From: an uncultured Acetatifactor sp.
GTDB taxonomy: Bacteria > Bacillota > Clostridia > Lachnospirales > Lachnospiraceae
DNA length: 10,851 nt
Assembly: GCA_947631715.1 (NCBI GenBank)
Contig: CANRMK010000042.1
Span: 1 to 10,851 of the forward strand
Direction of reading: 5' to 3'
In this document: positions 1 to 6,873 of the stretch, in pieces
Layout: each line of letters begins with the position of its first letter
How positions within the stretch are numbered: position 1 is the first letter of the stretch
The notes under the pieces: model-generated
Told to the model about the DNA's origin: nothing
Database searches by the model: none
Seen by the model: only the letters and a program-made list of their open reading frames with translations
Program-made: the position numbers and the translations under genes

Positions 1-38
1 AAAAGATTTAAGAATTTATGAAGAAAACAGATTAAAAC

Positions 39-67
39 TTGAAGTACTCCGCAGAGAATGTTATAAT
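39..67 (+). promoter_or_regulatory. Sigma-A type promoter for the operon
   Basis: A perfect -10 hexamer TATAAT lies at 62-67. A 4/6 match to the -35 consensus (TTGAAG) lies at 39-44, and the spacer is exactly 17 bases. The DNA upstream (1-38) is very rich in A and T and could act as an UP-like element. Transcription would start near 74, giving a leader of about 64 bases before the ATG at 138. No other convincing promoter was seen between the genes, so this may drive the whole cluster. Hexamers and spacing are seen directly; activity is inferred. Confidence 0.7.
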
Positions 68-127
68 GTTACAAAATTATTAAATAAATCTGTGTTTTGT
101 GGAAAGACCGAGAGTCTGCGGAATCAT

Positions 128-137
128 GGAGGGCAGG
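128..137 (+). promoter_or_regulatory. Ribosome binding site that sets the GH25 A start at 138
   Basis: GGAGGG at 128-133 sits 4 to 5 bases before the ATG at 138. The same reading frame is open further upstream, with a GTG at 99 and an ATG at 126, but neither has a purine-rich site at a useful distance. The 138 start also gives a typical N-terminus (MKKLF). Confidence 0.65.
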
Positions 138-2915
138 ATGAAAAAGTTGTTTAACCGTACAAAGAGACCTGAACAGGAATGGGACGGGTATGATGAAAGC
201 GAATATGATTGGGACAGTGAAGATGGATACGAAGAGGAAACCGTTTACAGTAACGATGGAGAAGAAGAGAAATATTATTATCGGGATGAGGACGGTGAGC
301 CGGAAGAGTCCTGTTATATAGATCATGCGGAAGAAGATCTGACGGAGGGTCTGGAGGAGAACGGGATTGAATATTGTCAGGAAGACATATCGGAATACGG
401 ACAGTCCTGTTATGAGGACGGAGAAGTATCAGAAGAAACGGAATATTACGAAGAAGAGATAGATCCTGAGGCCGGCATCGGCGGGGAAGAGTTCGCGGAG
501 GAAGACAGCGCGGAGGACGGTGCTGCCTATACCGCGGAGATTTATGGAGAACCGGAGGAGGATTATTACGAAGAGCCGGAGGATGCCTATGCATATGTTC
601 CTGTGAAGGAAAAGAAAAACAGAAGCCGGGAAAACAGACCGGGATTTCTGGCAAAGCTGCAGAAGAGCATTGCGTCCATGAGCCTGATGGATCGTGTGAT
701 CCTCTCTACGGGAGTAGGGGTGCTGATTCTGGCTATTATAACGGTCGGTGTGTATTTTGGGACGAAAGCTGTCGATCGCCAGGTCTCCGATTTTGTCAGT
801 GTGGGGGCTCAGCTGGAGGATATTGATGTCATAGGCGGACAGGGACTTCTTGCGGTAGCGGATGCGCAGCTGGCCAAAATGGCGGCGGCTAATCTGGTAG
901 AGGATCAGGGAGAGGAGAAGCCGGATTACAGCGAAGAAGATTATAACGCCCAGGTCACGGTGGCTTTGGAGATGGTGTCTATCCAGCGGGATCTGAAGAT
1001 CAAATTTGTCAATAAGAAGTCGGATAAGCTTATTGCCAATGTCCCCTTTGTGGTAAATGTGACGGATCCGGACGGAAAGACTGCCATCTGGTCCGATGAT
1101 GACATGGATGGTATCATCTATAAAAAGGATATTACCCCCGGCAATTATCAGGTGGCCCTGGAGCCTCTGACAGATTCCCGCTATGAAAAATTCACGATCT
1201 CTGCAGCGGCGGAGAAGGTGGCGGTCAAAAAAGATATCGACTACAAGAAGGTCAATGTGGCCAACGAGGTAAAATCTGAGAAAGAAGTAAATGCCAAGAA
1301 AGAGGATACGAAAATCAATGAGACAAAGGTAGAATCCACGCTGCAGGATACTGTGGCATGGGTTGAGAGCAGGGTGATTGGCGAGTCCTATAACGAGGTG
1401 GCAAAGAGCACTATCAAGGATCCCATGACGCTGCTGGCGCTTGGAAAGACATTTATGAGGGCGGCGACTGTGTCGGGGGGTGAGTCCTCGCCTACGCCCG
1501 CTCCGGCCGAGACGCCGGCGCTGGGACTTAGCGTGACAAACTCCTCCATCACTGTGGCAGCAGGGGGGACCGCCTCTGCCTCTGCCCAGGCCACAGCATC
1601 CGGCGGCGGTACGGTCCAGTATTCTTGCAGCGGAGAAAATACCGGAATCGCAGAAGTGACGATCGATCAGACCAGCGGAGCGATTACTGTTACGGGCAAG
1701 GCGGCCGGCAATACAACCTTTACGATAACGGCACAATGCGCGGGATATACGGAAGCGACTGCCTCGTTAAATATAACAGTTACCGGCAAGGCGGAGCTGA
1801 AGCTTGACAAGACTGCCATGACGGTCTTTACGGAACTGTCTGGCACGATTACGGCATCCGTGGACAACGTGTCAAAGCCCTCTGTAACTGCGGAATCCTC
1901 CGAGACGGGAGTGGCACAGGTGTCCTGCAGCGAGAATGTGGTGACGGTCAAGGGAATCAAGGCCGGAACTGCAACGATCACGGTGAAATATACGGAAAAC
2001 GGCGCTGTATCTGAGGCATCCTGCACTGTTACCGTAAAGGAGCATCCGAAGTACGACCGGATCAGTAAGCTGAAAGACAGCAATGGCATCCAGCTTTACG
2101 TCTATGAGAACGGCTCCTACAGAGAGGCTGTGTATGCTGATTACTATAACGAATCCCTGAAATTCTATGTGCGCGGTGAGACGAAATATACCGGCTGGCA
2201 GACGCTGGACGGGAAGGTATATTTCTTTACGGCAGAGGGGAAAAAGGTTACCGGCGAGCAGGTCATTCAGGGCGCCAAATATAACTTTGCCAGTGACGGA
2301 ACTCTGGTACAGGGAAGCAACGGCGCCATGGGCATTGATGTTTCCAAGTGGAACGGAACCATTGACTGGAGTGCAGTGAAGAACTCCGGCGTGAATTATG
2401 TGATCATCCGATGTGGTTACAGAGGATCGTCTGCGGGCAGTCTGATCGAAGATCCAAAGTTTACTGCCAACATCAAGGGTGCGACCAATGCAGGCCTGAA
2501 AGTGGGCGTTTACTTCTTTACCCAGGCCGTGGATGAGCGGGAGGCTGTAGAAGAGGCCTCCATGGTGCTGAATCAGGTGCGGAATTATAAGATATCCTAT
2601 CCCATCTTCTTGGATGTGGAGTCCAGCGGCGGCCGTGCAGACGGTATTGACAAGGGCACCAGAACTGCCGTATGCCGGGCTTTCTGCGAGACTATACAGC
2701 GCGACGGGTACACCGCAGGTATCTATGCGAACAAGACCTGGCTGACTTCCAAGATAGATACCGGTTCGCTGGGGGCGTACAAGATTTGGCTGGCCCAGTA
2801 CGCGGCTGCTCCGACTTATACCGGAAGATATGACCTGTGGCAGTACCGCTCTACCGGAAATGTCAGCGGTATCAGCGGCAATGTGGATATGAACCTGAGT
2901 TATCTGGGATATTAG
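138..2915 (+). CDS. Membrane-anchored multidomain GH25 (lysozyme-like) protein A
   Basis: Predicted cell-wall muramidase with 925 residues from ATG 138. Residues about 12-153 are a cytoplasmic tail extremely rich in Glu, Asp and Tyr. A basic stretch (156-174) precedes one membrane span (about 187-208), so the rest should lie outside. Next come a beta-type module (273-376) with a DxDxDG motif (320-325), a Lys/Glu-rich helical region, a Thr/Pro/Ser linker (about 448-460), two Big_2-like Ig repeats (462-550 and 552-635), a GW-containing cell-wall-binding repeat segment (about 650-728) and a C-terminal GH25 domain (731-925). GH25 hallmarks are present: GIDVSKWNG with D734, the DxE pair D826/E828, and a terminal NVDMN with D917. 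GH25 enzymes cut the MurNAc-GlcNAc bond of peptidoglycan; intact acidic residues suggest activity here. It is the first gene of the operon, 28 bases before rfbB. A GTG start at 99 (938 residues) is possible but has no good ribosome site. The domains are clear; the role in glycan assembly is inferred. Confidence 0.88.
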   Translation: MKKLFNRTKRPEQEWDGYDESEYDWDSEDGYEEETVYSNDGEEEKYYYRDEDGEPEESCYIDHAEEDLTEGLEENGIEYCQEDISEYGQSCYEDGEVSEETEYYEEEIDPEAGIGGEEFAEEDSAEDGAAYTAEIYGEPEEDYYEEPEDAYAYVPVKEKKNRSRENRPGFLAKLQKSIASMSLMDRVILSTGVGVLILAIITVGVYFGTKAVDRQVSDFVSVGAQLEDIDVIGGQGLLAVADAQLAKMAAANLVEDQGEEKPDYSEEDYNAQVTVALEMVSIQRDLKIKFVNKKSDKLIANVPFVVNVTDPDGKTAIWSDDDMDGIIYKKDITPGNYQVALEPLTDSRYEKFTISAAAEKVAVKKDIDYKKVNVANEVKSEKEVNAKKEDTKINETKVESTLQDTVAWVESRVIGESYNEVAKSTIKDPMTLLALGKTFMRAATVSGGESSPTPAPAETPALGLSVTNSSITVAAGGTASASAQATASGGGTVQYSCSGENTGIAEVTIDQTSGAITVTGKAAGNTTFTITAQCAGYTEATASLNITVTGKAELKLDKTAMTVFTELSGTITASVDNVSKPSVTAESSETGVAQVSCSENVVTVKGIKAGTATITVKYTENGAVSEASCTVTVKEHPKYDRISKLKDSNGIQLYVYENGSYREAVYADYYNESLKFYVRGETKYTGWQTLDGKVYFFTAEGKKVTGEQVIQGAKYNFASDGTLVQGSNGAMGIDVSKWNGTIDWSAVKNSGVNYVIIRCGYRGSSAGSLIEDPKFTANIKGATNAGLKVGVYFFTQAVDEREAVEEASMVLNQVRNYKISYPIFLDVESSGGRADGIDKGTRTAVCRAFCETIQRDGYTAGIYANKTWLTSKIDTGSLGAYKIWLAQYAAAPTYTGRYDLWQYRSTGNVSGISGNVDMNLSYLGY

Positions 2916-2943
2916 ATAAAATAACAACAAGGAGACCGGCTGT

Positions 2944-4026
2944 ATGAGAACCTATCTGGTTACGGGCGGCGCCGGCTTTATCGGCTCCAATTATATACAT
3001 TACATGTTCAGAAAGTACTGCGATGAGATCCGCATCATTAATGTAGATGCGCTGACCTATGCGGGCAATCTGGAAAACCTGAAAGATGTGGAGAAGCGTC
3101 CAAATTATACCTTTATACGGGCGGATATCTGTGACAAGGAAGCCATTGCCCGGGTATTTGAGGAGAACGATATTGACAGAGTAGTGCATTTTGCGGCGGA
3201 AAGCCATGTGGACAGAAGCATCCGCACGCCGGAAATTTTTGTGCAGACCAATGTGCTGGGAACCGCGGTGATGCTTAACTGCGCTAAGGCTGCCTGGGAG
3301 CTGCCGGACGGAAGCTTTCGGGAAAACAAAAAATTTCTGCATGTGTCCACGGATGAGGTATACGGTTCTCTTCCGGAGGATGACAATGCATTCTTTTATG
3401 AAACGACGCCCTATGATCCCCACAGTCCCTATTCGGCCAGCAAGGCAGCGTCGGACATGCTGGTGAAGGCTTACATGGATACGTACCGTTTCCCGGCGAA
3501 TATTACGAACTGCTCCAATAATTACGGGCCGTACCAGTTCCCGGAAAAGTTCATTCCCCTGATGATACACAATGCGCTGGAAGGGAAAAAGCTTCCTGTG
3601 TATGGAGACGGGAAGAACGTCAGGGACTGGCTGTATGTGGAAGACCACGCGAAGGCCATCGATATGGTGCAGGAGCAGGGAAAGCTGTTTGAGACTTACA
3701 ATATCGGCGGCCACAATGAAAAACAGAATATTGAGATCCTGCATATCATTCTGGAAACGCTCCGGGATATGCTTCCGGATGACGATCCGAGAAAGGCCCA
3801 TGTGAATGAGGGACTCATCAGTTATGTGGAGGACAGAAAAGGGCATGATCGGCGATATGCCATTGCCCCGGACAAGATCAGGACTCAGATCGGATGGGAA
3901 CCGGAGACCATGTTCCGTGACGGGATCCGAAAGACGATACAATGGTTTTTTGAAAATGAGGAATGGATGAAAAATGCCACCAGCGGCGATTATCAGAAAT
4001 ATTACAGAGAAATGTATGAAAAATAG
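2944..4026 (+). CDS. rfbB: dTDP-glucose 4,6-dehydratase
   Basis: Converts dTDP-D-glucose to dTDP-4-keto-6-deoxy-D-glucose, the second step of dTDP-L-rhamnose synthesis, in the cytoplasm with bound NAD+. The 360-residue protein is an extended short-chain dehydrogenase of normal family length. It shows the Rossmann motif GGAGFIG (8-14), the segment HFAAESHVDRS, the catalytic T136-D137-E138 triad within STDEVYG, and the Y163-x3-K167 pair within SPYSASK. NNYGPYQFPEKFIP and the GDGKNVRDWLYVEDH segment are also typical of RmlB. AAGGAG at 2929-2934, nine bases before the ATG, supports the start. It follows GH25 A by 28 bases and is probably co-transcribed with it. Also called rmlB. Confidence 0.96.
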   Translation: MRTYLVTGGAGFIGSNYIHYMFRKYCDEIRIINVDALTYAGNLENLKDVEKRPNYTFIRADICDKEAIARVFEENDIDRVVHFAAESHVDRSIRTPEIFVQTNVLGTAVMLNCAKAAWELPDGSFRENKKFLHVSTDEVYGSLPEDDNAFFYETTPYDPHSPYSASKAASDMLVKAYMDTYRFPANITNCSNNYGPYQFPEKFIPLMIHNALEGKKLPVYGDGKNVRDWLYVEDHAKAIDMVQEQGKLFETYNIGGHNEKQNIEILHIILETLRDMLPDDDPRKAHVNEGLISYVEDRKGHDRRYAIAPDKIRTQIGWEPETMFRDGIRKTIQWFFENEEWMKNATSGDYQKYYREMYEK

Positions 4027-4041
4027 AAAATAGCAGCTGCA

Positions 4042-4069
4042 AATGGGAACGATGAACGTCGTTCCCATT
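4042..4069 (+). terminator. Perfect 11-bp hairpin between rfbB and rfbA (weak terminator or RNA processing/stability element)
   Basis: AATGGGAACGA at 4042-4052 pairs perfectly with TCGTTCCCATT at 4059-4069 around a 6-base loop (TGAACG). The stem would be stable in RNA. The sequence after it (CGGTGTGTTTAC) has no clean run of T, so a full intrinsic terminator is doubtful. It could reduce read-through into rfbA, protect the upstream transcript end, or be an inverted-repeat protein site. The inverted repeat is seen; its function is not known. Confidence 0.55.
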
Positions 4070-4131
4070 CGGTGTGTTTACAACCTGTGCCTGTGAAAGC
4101 GGTGCAGACTGCGGAAAGGTATGAAAACCAT

Positions 4132-5001
4132 ATGAAAGGTATTATTCTGGCCGGAGGCTCCGGCACACGGCTCTATCCGCTGACGAAAGCTATCTCCAAG
4201 CAGATCATGCCGGTGTATGACAAGCCTATGATATACTATCCATTGTCTACTCTGATGCTGGCGGGCATCAGGGAGATCCTGATCATTTCCACACCCAGAG
4301 ATCTGCCTGTTTTCAGGGAGCTTTTAGGTGATGGCAGCCAGCTGGGCATGGAATTCTCCTATGAAGTACAGGAATCTCCCAGAGGACTGGCGGATGCGTT
4401 CCTTATCGGACGTCGGTTTATCGGCGGTGACCGGGTGGCTCTTGTGCTTGGAGACAATATTTTTTACGGGCAGAGCTTTTCCAGAGTGCTGCGGGATGCG
4501 GCCGCCCGGGAAAAGGGCGCTACGATTTTCGGCTACTATGTCCGTGATCCCAGAGAGTACGGAGTGGTAGAGTTTGATGAAAGCGGAAAGGCACTTTCCA
4601 TCGAGGAAAAACCGGAGCATCCAAAGAGCAACTATGCTGTGCCCGGACTGTACTTCTATGATAATGACGTGGTCGGGATCGCGGAGAATGTGAGGCCGTC
4701 CGCCCGTGGGGAGATAGAGATCACTTCGGTGAACAATGAATATCTCCGGCGCGGGACGCTGCATGTGGAAACGCTGGGACGCGGTTTTGCCTGGCTGGAT
4801 ACCGGGAACCATGATGCTCTGCTGGATGCCTCTGACTTTGTGGCGGCTTTCCAGAAACGGCAGGGGCTTTATATCTCCTGCATCGAGGAGATTGCCTTTA
4901 AGAGGGGCTTTATAGACAAAGAGCAGCTGCTCCGGCTGGCGGAACCGCTCATGAAGACGAATTACGGGAAGTATTTGGTAGAGGTAGCAAATGGACTCTA
5001 A
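4132..5001 (+). CDS. rfbA: Glucose-1-phosphate thymidylyltransferase
   Basis: Joins dTTP and glucose-1-phosphate to give dTDP-glucose and pyrophosphate, the first step of the rhamnose nucleotide-sugar pathway. The 289-residue protein has the usual family length. The nucleotide-binding signature is at the N-terminus ([14 protein letters not shown]8 to T18), followed by the [17 protein letters not shown] segment. LGDN with D108 and WLDTGNHD with D223 carry the conserved metal-binding aspartates. [10 protein letters not shown] is also typical. The ATG at 4132 gives the canonical MKGIILAGG start. The frame stays open to a GTG at 4072, but the extra residues are unlike the family. The ribosome site (GGAAAGG, 4113-4119) is 12 bases away, somewhat long, so translation may be modest. 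The 3' end overlaps GH25 B by 11 bases. Also called rmlA. Confidence 0.96.
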   Translation: MKGIILAGGSGTRLYPLTKAISKQIMPVYDKPMIYYPLSTLMLAGIREILIISTPRDLPVFRELLGDGSQLGMEFSYEVQESPRGLADAFLIGRRFIGGDRVALVLGDNIFYGQSFSRVLRDAAAREKGATIFGYYVRDPREYGVVEFDESGKALSIEEKPEHPKSNYAVPGLYFYDNDVVGIAENVRPSARGEIEITSVNNEYLRRGTLHVETLGRGFAWLDTGNHDALLDASDFVAAFQKRQGLYISCIEEIAFKRGFIDKEQLLRLAEPLMKTNYGKYLVEVANGL

Positions 5002-6247
5002 ACTGCGCAGAATTGTGATATTGGCGTCTATTGGAGCCGTGCTGCTGGTGGGACTGCTCGTAGTGTATGCAGATTCTCTGACCGCTTCCCGGAAGCCGGG
5101 AGCTGACGTGCATCCGGTGCAGACGGCCGGCGCGGAAGAGACTGCAGAGCCTGTGAGATCGGGTCAGGTGGGAGATGATCTGTCGGCATTTCTGCAGGAT
5201 GCTTCTTTCTTTGATCCGGAGCCCAATCCAGTGTTGGACGCTGCTAAGGACGCTGCCTCCAGGCTGTCTTTGGTGGTGACGTCCGTGGAAAAGGACCTGC
5301 GCATCCAGATCGTGGACGTGGATGGAGACCCGGTCCGTGGAGAAAGCTTTCTGATAGAGCTGGAGGGCCTTGGCGAGTATAAGGACCTGGACCGGGACGG
5401 CGTGATCTATATCGGTGATCTTACCGCAGGTGAATATTCTGTCAGGCTGCTTCCCGCAGACGGCTATCATGTTCCTGCGGATGCCGTCAGGGTAAAGGTC
5501 AAGGACAAGGTGGAATATGTGGTCATTGACGATATTTCCCTTTTGATCAAAACAGAGGAAGAAATTGATGCCGCGGCGGAGGACAGCGGCGTTGCGGACG
5601 CTCTGGCAGATGCGGACCGGACAGAGATCAAAACGCAGCAGAACACGTCGGGAAGCCAGAAGCTGGGCATAGACGTGTCCAAGTGGAATGGTGCGATAGA
5701 CTGGGACAGGGTAAAAAATGCCGGTGTGGATTTTGCCATTATCCGTGCAGGATACAGAGGCTCCGTGACGGGAAGCCTTGTAGTGGATCCCTATTTTGAG
5801 GTGAATATGCGCGGAGCTGCGGCAAGCGGGATTCCTGTGGGCGTTTACTTTTTTACTCAGGCTGTGAACGAGGTGGAGGCTGTGGAGGAGGCGTCGGCGG
5901 TGATACGTCTGGTCCGGGATTATGATCTGGAGTACCCTATTTTCATCGATACGGAGGGAGCGGGCGGAAACGGCAGAGCGGATGGACTCGATCCGGAAAC
6001 CAGGACCCTGGTCTGTGAGGCTTTCTGCCGTACCGTGGAAAACGCACAGTATAGAGGCGGCGTTTATGCAAGCCGCAATTGGTACAATAACAATCTGCAT
6101 ACGGACAGGCTGGGAAATTACTATATCTGGCTGGCAGAGTACCGCAGTGCGCCGCTGTACCAGGGATATTACCAGATGTGGCAGTATACCTCAAAGGGTT
6201 CCGTGGACGGCATTGCCGGAAATGTGGATATGAACATCAGCTACTGA
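4991..6247 (+). CDS. Membrane-anchored GH25 (lysozyme-like) protein B
   Basis: Predicted membrane-tethered muramidase with 418 residues, a paralogue of GH25 A. A short basic N-terminus (KLRR) is followed by one hydrophobic span (about 8-26) that acts as an uncleaved anchor or signal peptide. After an acidic linker come a beta-type module (about 92-182) matching the module in GH25 A, including DxDxDG at 132-137, then a low-complexity Ala/Asp/Glu linker (about 183-222) and a GH25 domain (225-418). The GH25 domain keeps GIDVSKWNG (D228), the DTE acid pair (D320/E322) and NVDMN near the end (D413), so it is probably active. It lacks the Ig repeats, the wall-binding repeat and the acidic tail of GH25 A. 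The ATG lies inside the end of rfbA (11-base overlap) with GAGGT five bases upstream, which suggests translational coupling. Its substrate is presumed to be peptidoglycan, or possibly a modified glycan; its exact role in the cluster is inferred. Confidence 0.88.
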   Translation: MDSKLRRIVILASIGAVLLVGLLVVYADSLTASRKPGADVHPVQTAGAEETAEPVRSGQVGDDLSAFLQDASFFDPEPNPVLDAAKDAASRLSLVVTSVEKDLRIQIVDVDGDPVRGESFLIELEGLGEYKDLDRDGVIYIGDLTAGEYSVRLLPADGYHVPADAVRVKVKDKVEYVVIDDISLLIKTEEEIDAAAEDSGVADALADADRTEIKTQQNTSGSQKLGIDVSKWNGAIDWDRVKNAGVDFAIIRAGYRGSVTGSLVVDPYFEVNMRGAAASGIPVGVYFFTQAVNEVEAVEEASAVIRLVRDYDLEYPIFIDTEGAGGNGRADGLDPETRTLVCEAFCRTVENAQYRGGVYASRNWYNNNLHTDRLGNYYIWLAEYRSAPLYQGYYQMWQYTSKGSVDGIAGNVDMNISY

Positions 6248-6299
6248 AGCCGGCCCAAAAATATGTTGGATCCGGAATGTATAGGGGTACAAGACAGGG

Positions 6300-6305
6300 A
6301 AGGAG
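6300..6305 (+). promoter_or_regulatory. Ribosome binding site of rfbC
   Basis: AAGGAG at 6300-6305 lies nine bases before the ATG at 6315 but only three before an in-frame GTG at 6309. The spacing favours the ATG. Confidence 0.65.
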
Positions 6306-6314
6306 ATTGTGAAA

Positions 6315-6866
6315 ATGGGAAAAATCACAGTGGAAGCATGCGGGATCGAGGGGCTTAAGGTGATCACGCCCGCCGTGTTCGGAGATGCCCGGGGATATTT
6401 TTATGAAACTTATCACTATGAGGCATATAAGGAAGCCGGAATAGACGATATCTTTGTGCAGGACAATCAGTCTGCTTCCCGGCGCGGCGTTCTTCGGGGC
6501 CTGCATTTTCAGATACAGCATCCACAGGCGAAGCTGGTGCGGGTGATCAAAGGCGAGGTCTTTGACGTGGCAGTGGATCTTCGGCCGGGCTCCGCCACAT
6601 ACGGCAAATGGCACGGGGAGCTTTTATCCGCGGAAAACAAAAAGCAGTTCTACATTCCGAAAAATTTTGCCCATGGATTTCTCGTGCTTTCCGAGGAGGC
6701 GGAATTCTGTTATAAATGTACGGACTTTTACCGGCCCGGTGACGAGGGAGGAATCATCTACAACGATCCTGACATTGGTGTCACATGGCCGATTCCCGAG
6801 GGAATGGAGCTGATCCTATCGGAAAAAGATACGAAGTGGGGCGGAATCCACAGTATTGAAAGGTAA
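6315..6866 (+). CDS. rfbC: dTDP-4-dehydrorhamnose 3,5-epimerase
   Basis: Epimerises C3 and C5 of dTDP-4-keto-6-deoxy-D-glucose to give dTDP-4-keto-L-rhamnose, the third step of dTDP-L-rhamnose synthesis. The 183-residue protein has the length and cupin-type motifs of the RmlC family: GDARGYFYE near the N-terminus, the active-site His in LRGLHFQ (H64), a KGEVFDVAVDLR strand, the PKNFAHGFLVLSE segment, and TDFYRP with Y139 in the place of the active-site tyrosine. NDPDIGVTWP lies near the C-terminus. It is 67 bases after GH25 B; that gap holds only the ribosome site and no clear promoter or terminator. The permease gene starts seven bases after its stop. RfbD, which would complete the pathway, is not present in the window. 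Also called rmlC. Confidence 0.95.
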   Translation: MGKITVEACGIEGLKVITPAVFGDARGYFYETYHYEAYKEAGIDDIFVQDNQSASRRGVLRGLHFQIQHPQAKLVRVIKGEVFDVAVDLRPGSATYGKWHGELLSAENKKQFYIPKNFAHGFLVLSEEAEFCYKCTDFYRPGDEGGIIYNDPDIGVTWPIPEGMELILSEKDTKWGGIHSIER

Positions 6867-6873
6867 TCGGACA

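Noticed and set aside
99..137. GTG start at 99 or ATG at 126 for GH25 A
   Set aside because: No purine-rich site lies at a suitable distance before either, while GGAGGG precedes the ATG at 138.
2872..4068. Long open frame on the minus strand opposite rfbB (about 398 codons)
   Set aside because: It lies fully opposite a certain gene, has no recognisable domain and no good ribosome site. The same holds for the other minus-strand frames, such as 429-1736, 1872-2930, 4949-6100 and 6781-7953.
4077..4105. Possible promoter for rfbA with TTTACA at 4077-4082
   Set aside because: The -35-like hexamer is good, but no -10-like sequence occurs 16 to 18 bases downstream.
4072..4131. Upstream GTG start giving rfbA 20 more residues
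   Set aside because: The extra residues do not resemble the family, no ribosome site precedes the GTG, and it would begin just at the end of the hairpin. The ATG at 4132 gives the canonical N-terminus.
2328..6247. GH25 domains as prophage endolysins
   Set aside because: Both proteins have N-terminal membrane spans and shared non-phage modules. No holin, tail, integrase or other phage gene is present, and the neighbours are sugar and export genes.
6248..6299. Possible terminator or internal promoter between GH25 B and rfbC
   Set aside because: No stable stem with a T run and no correctly spaced -35/-10 pair was seen; the gap seems to hold only the rfbC ribosome site.
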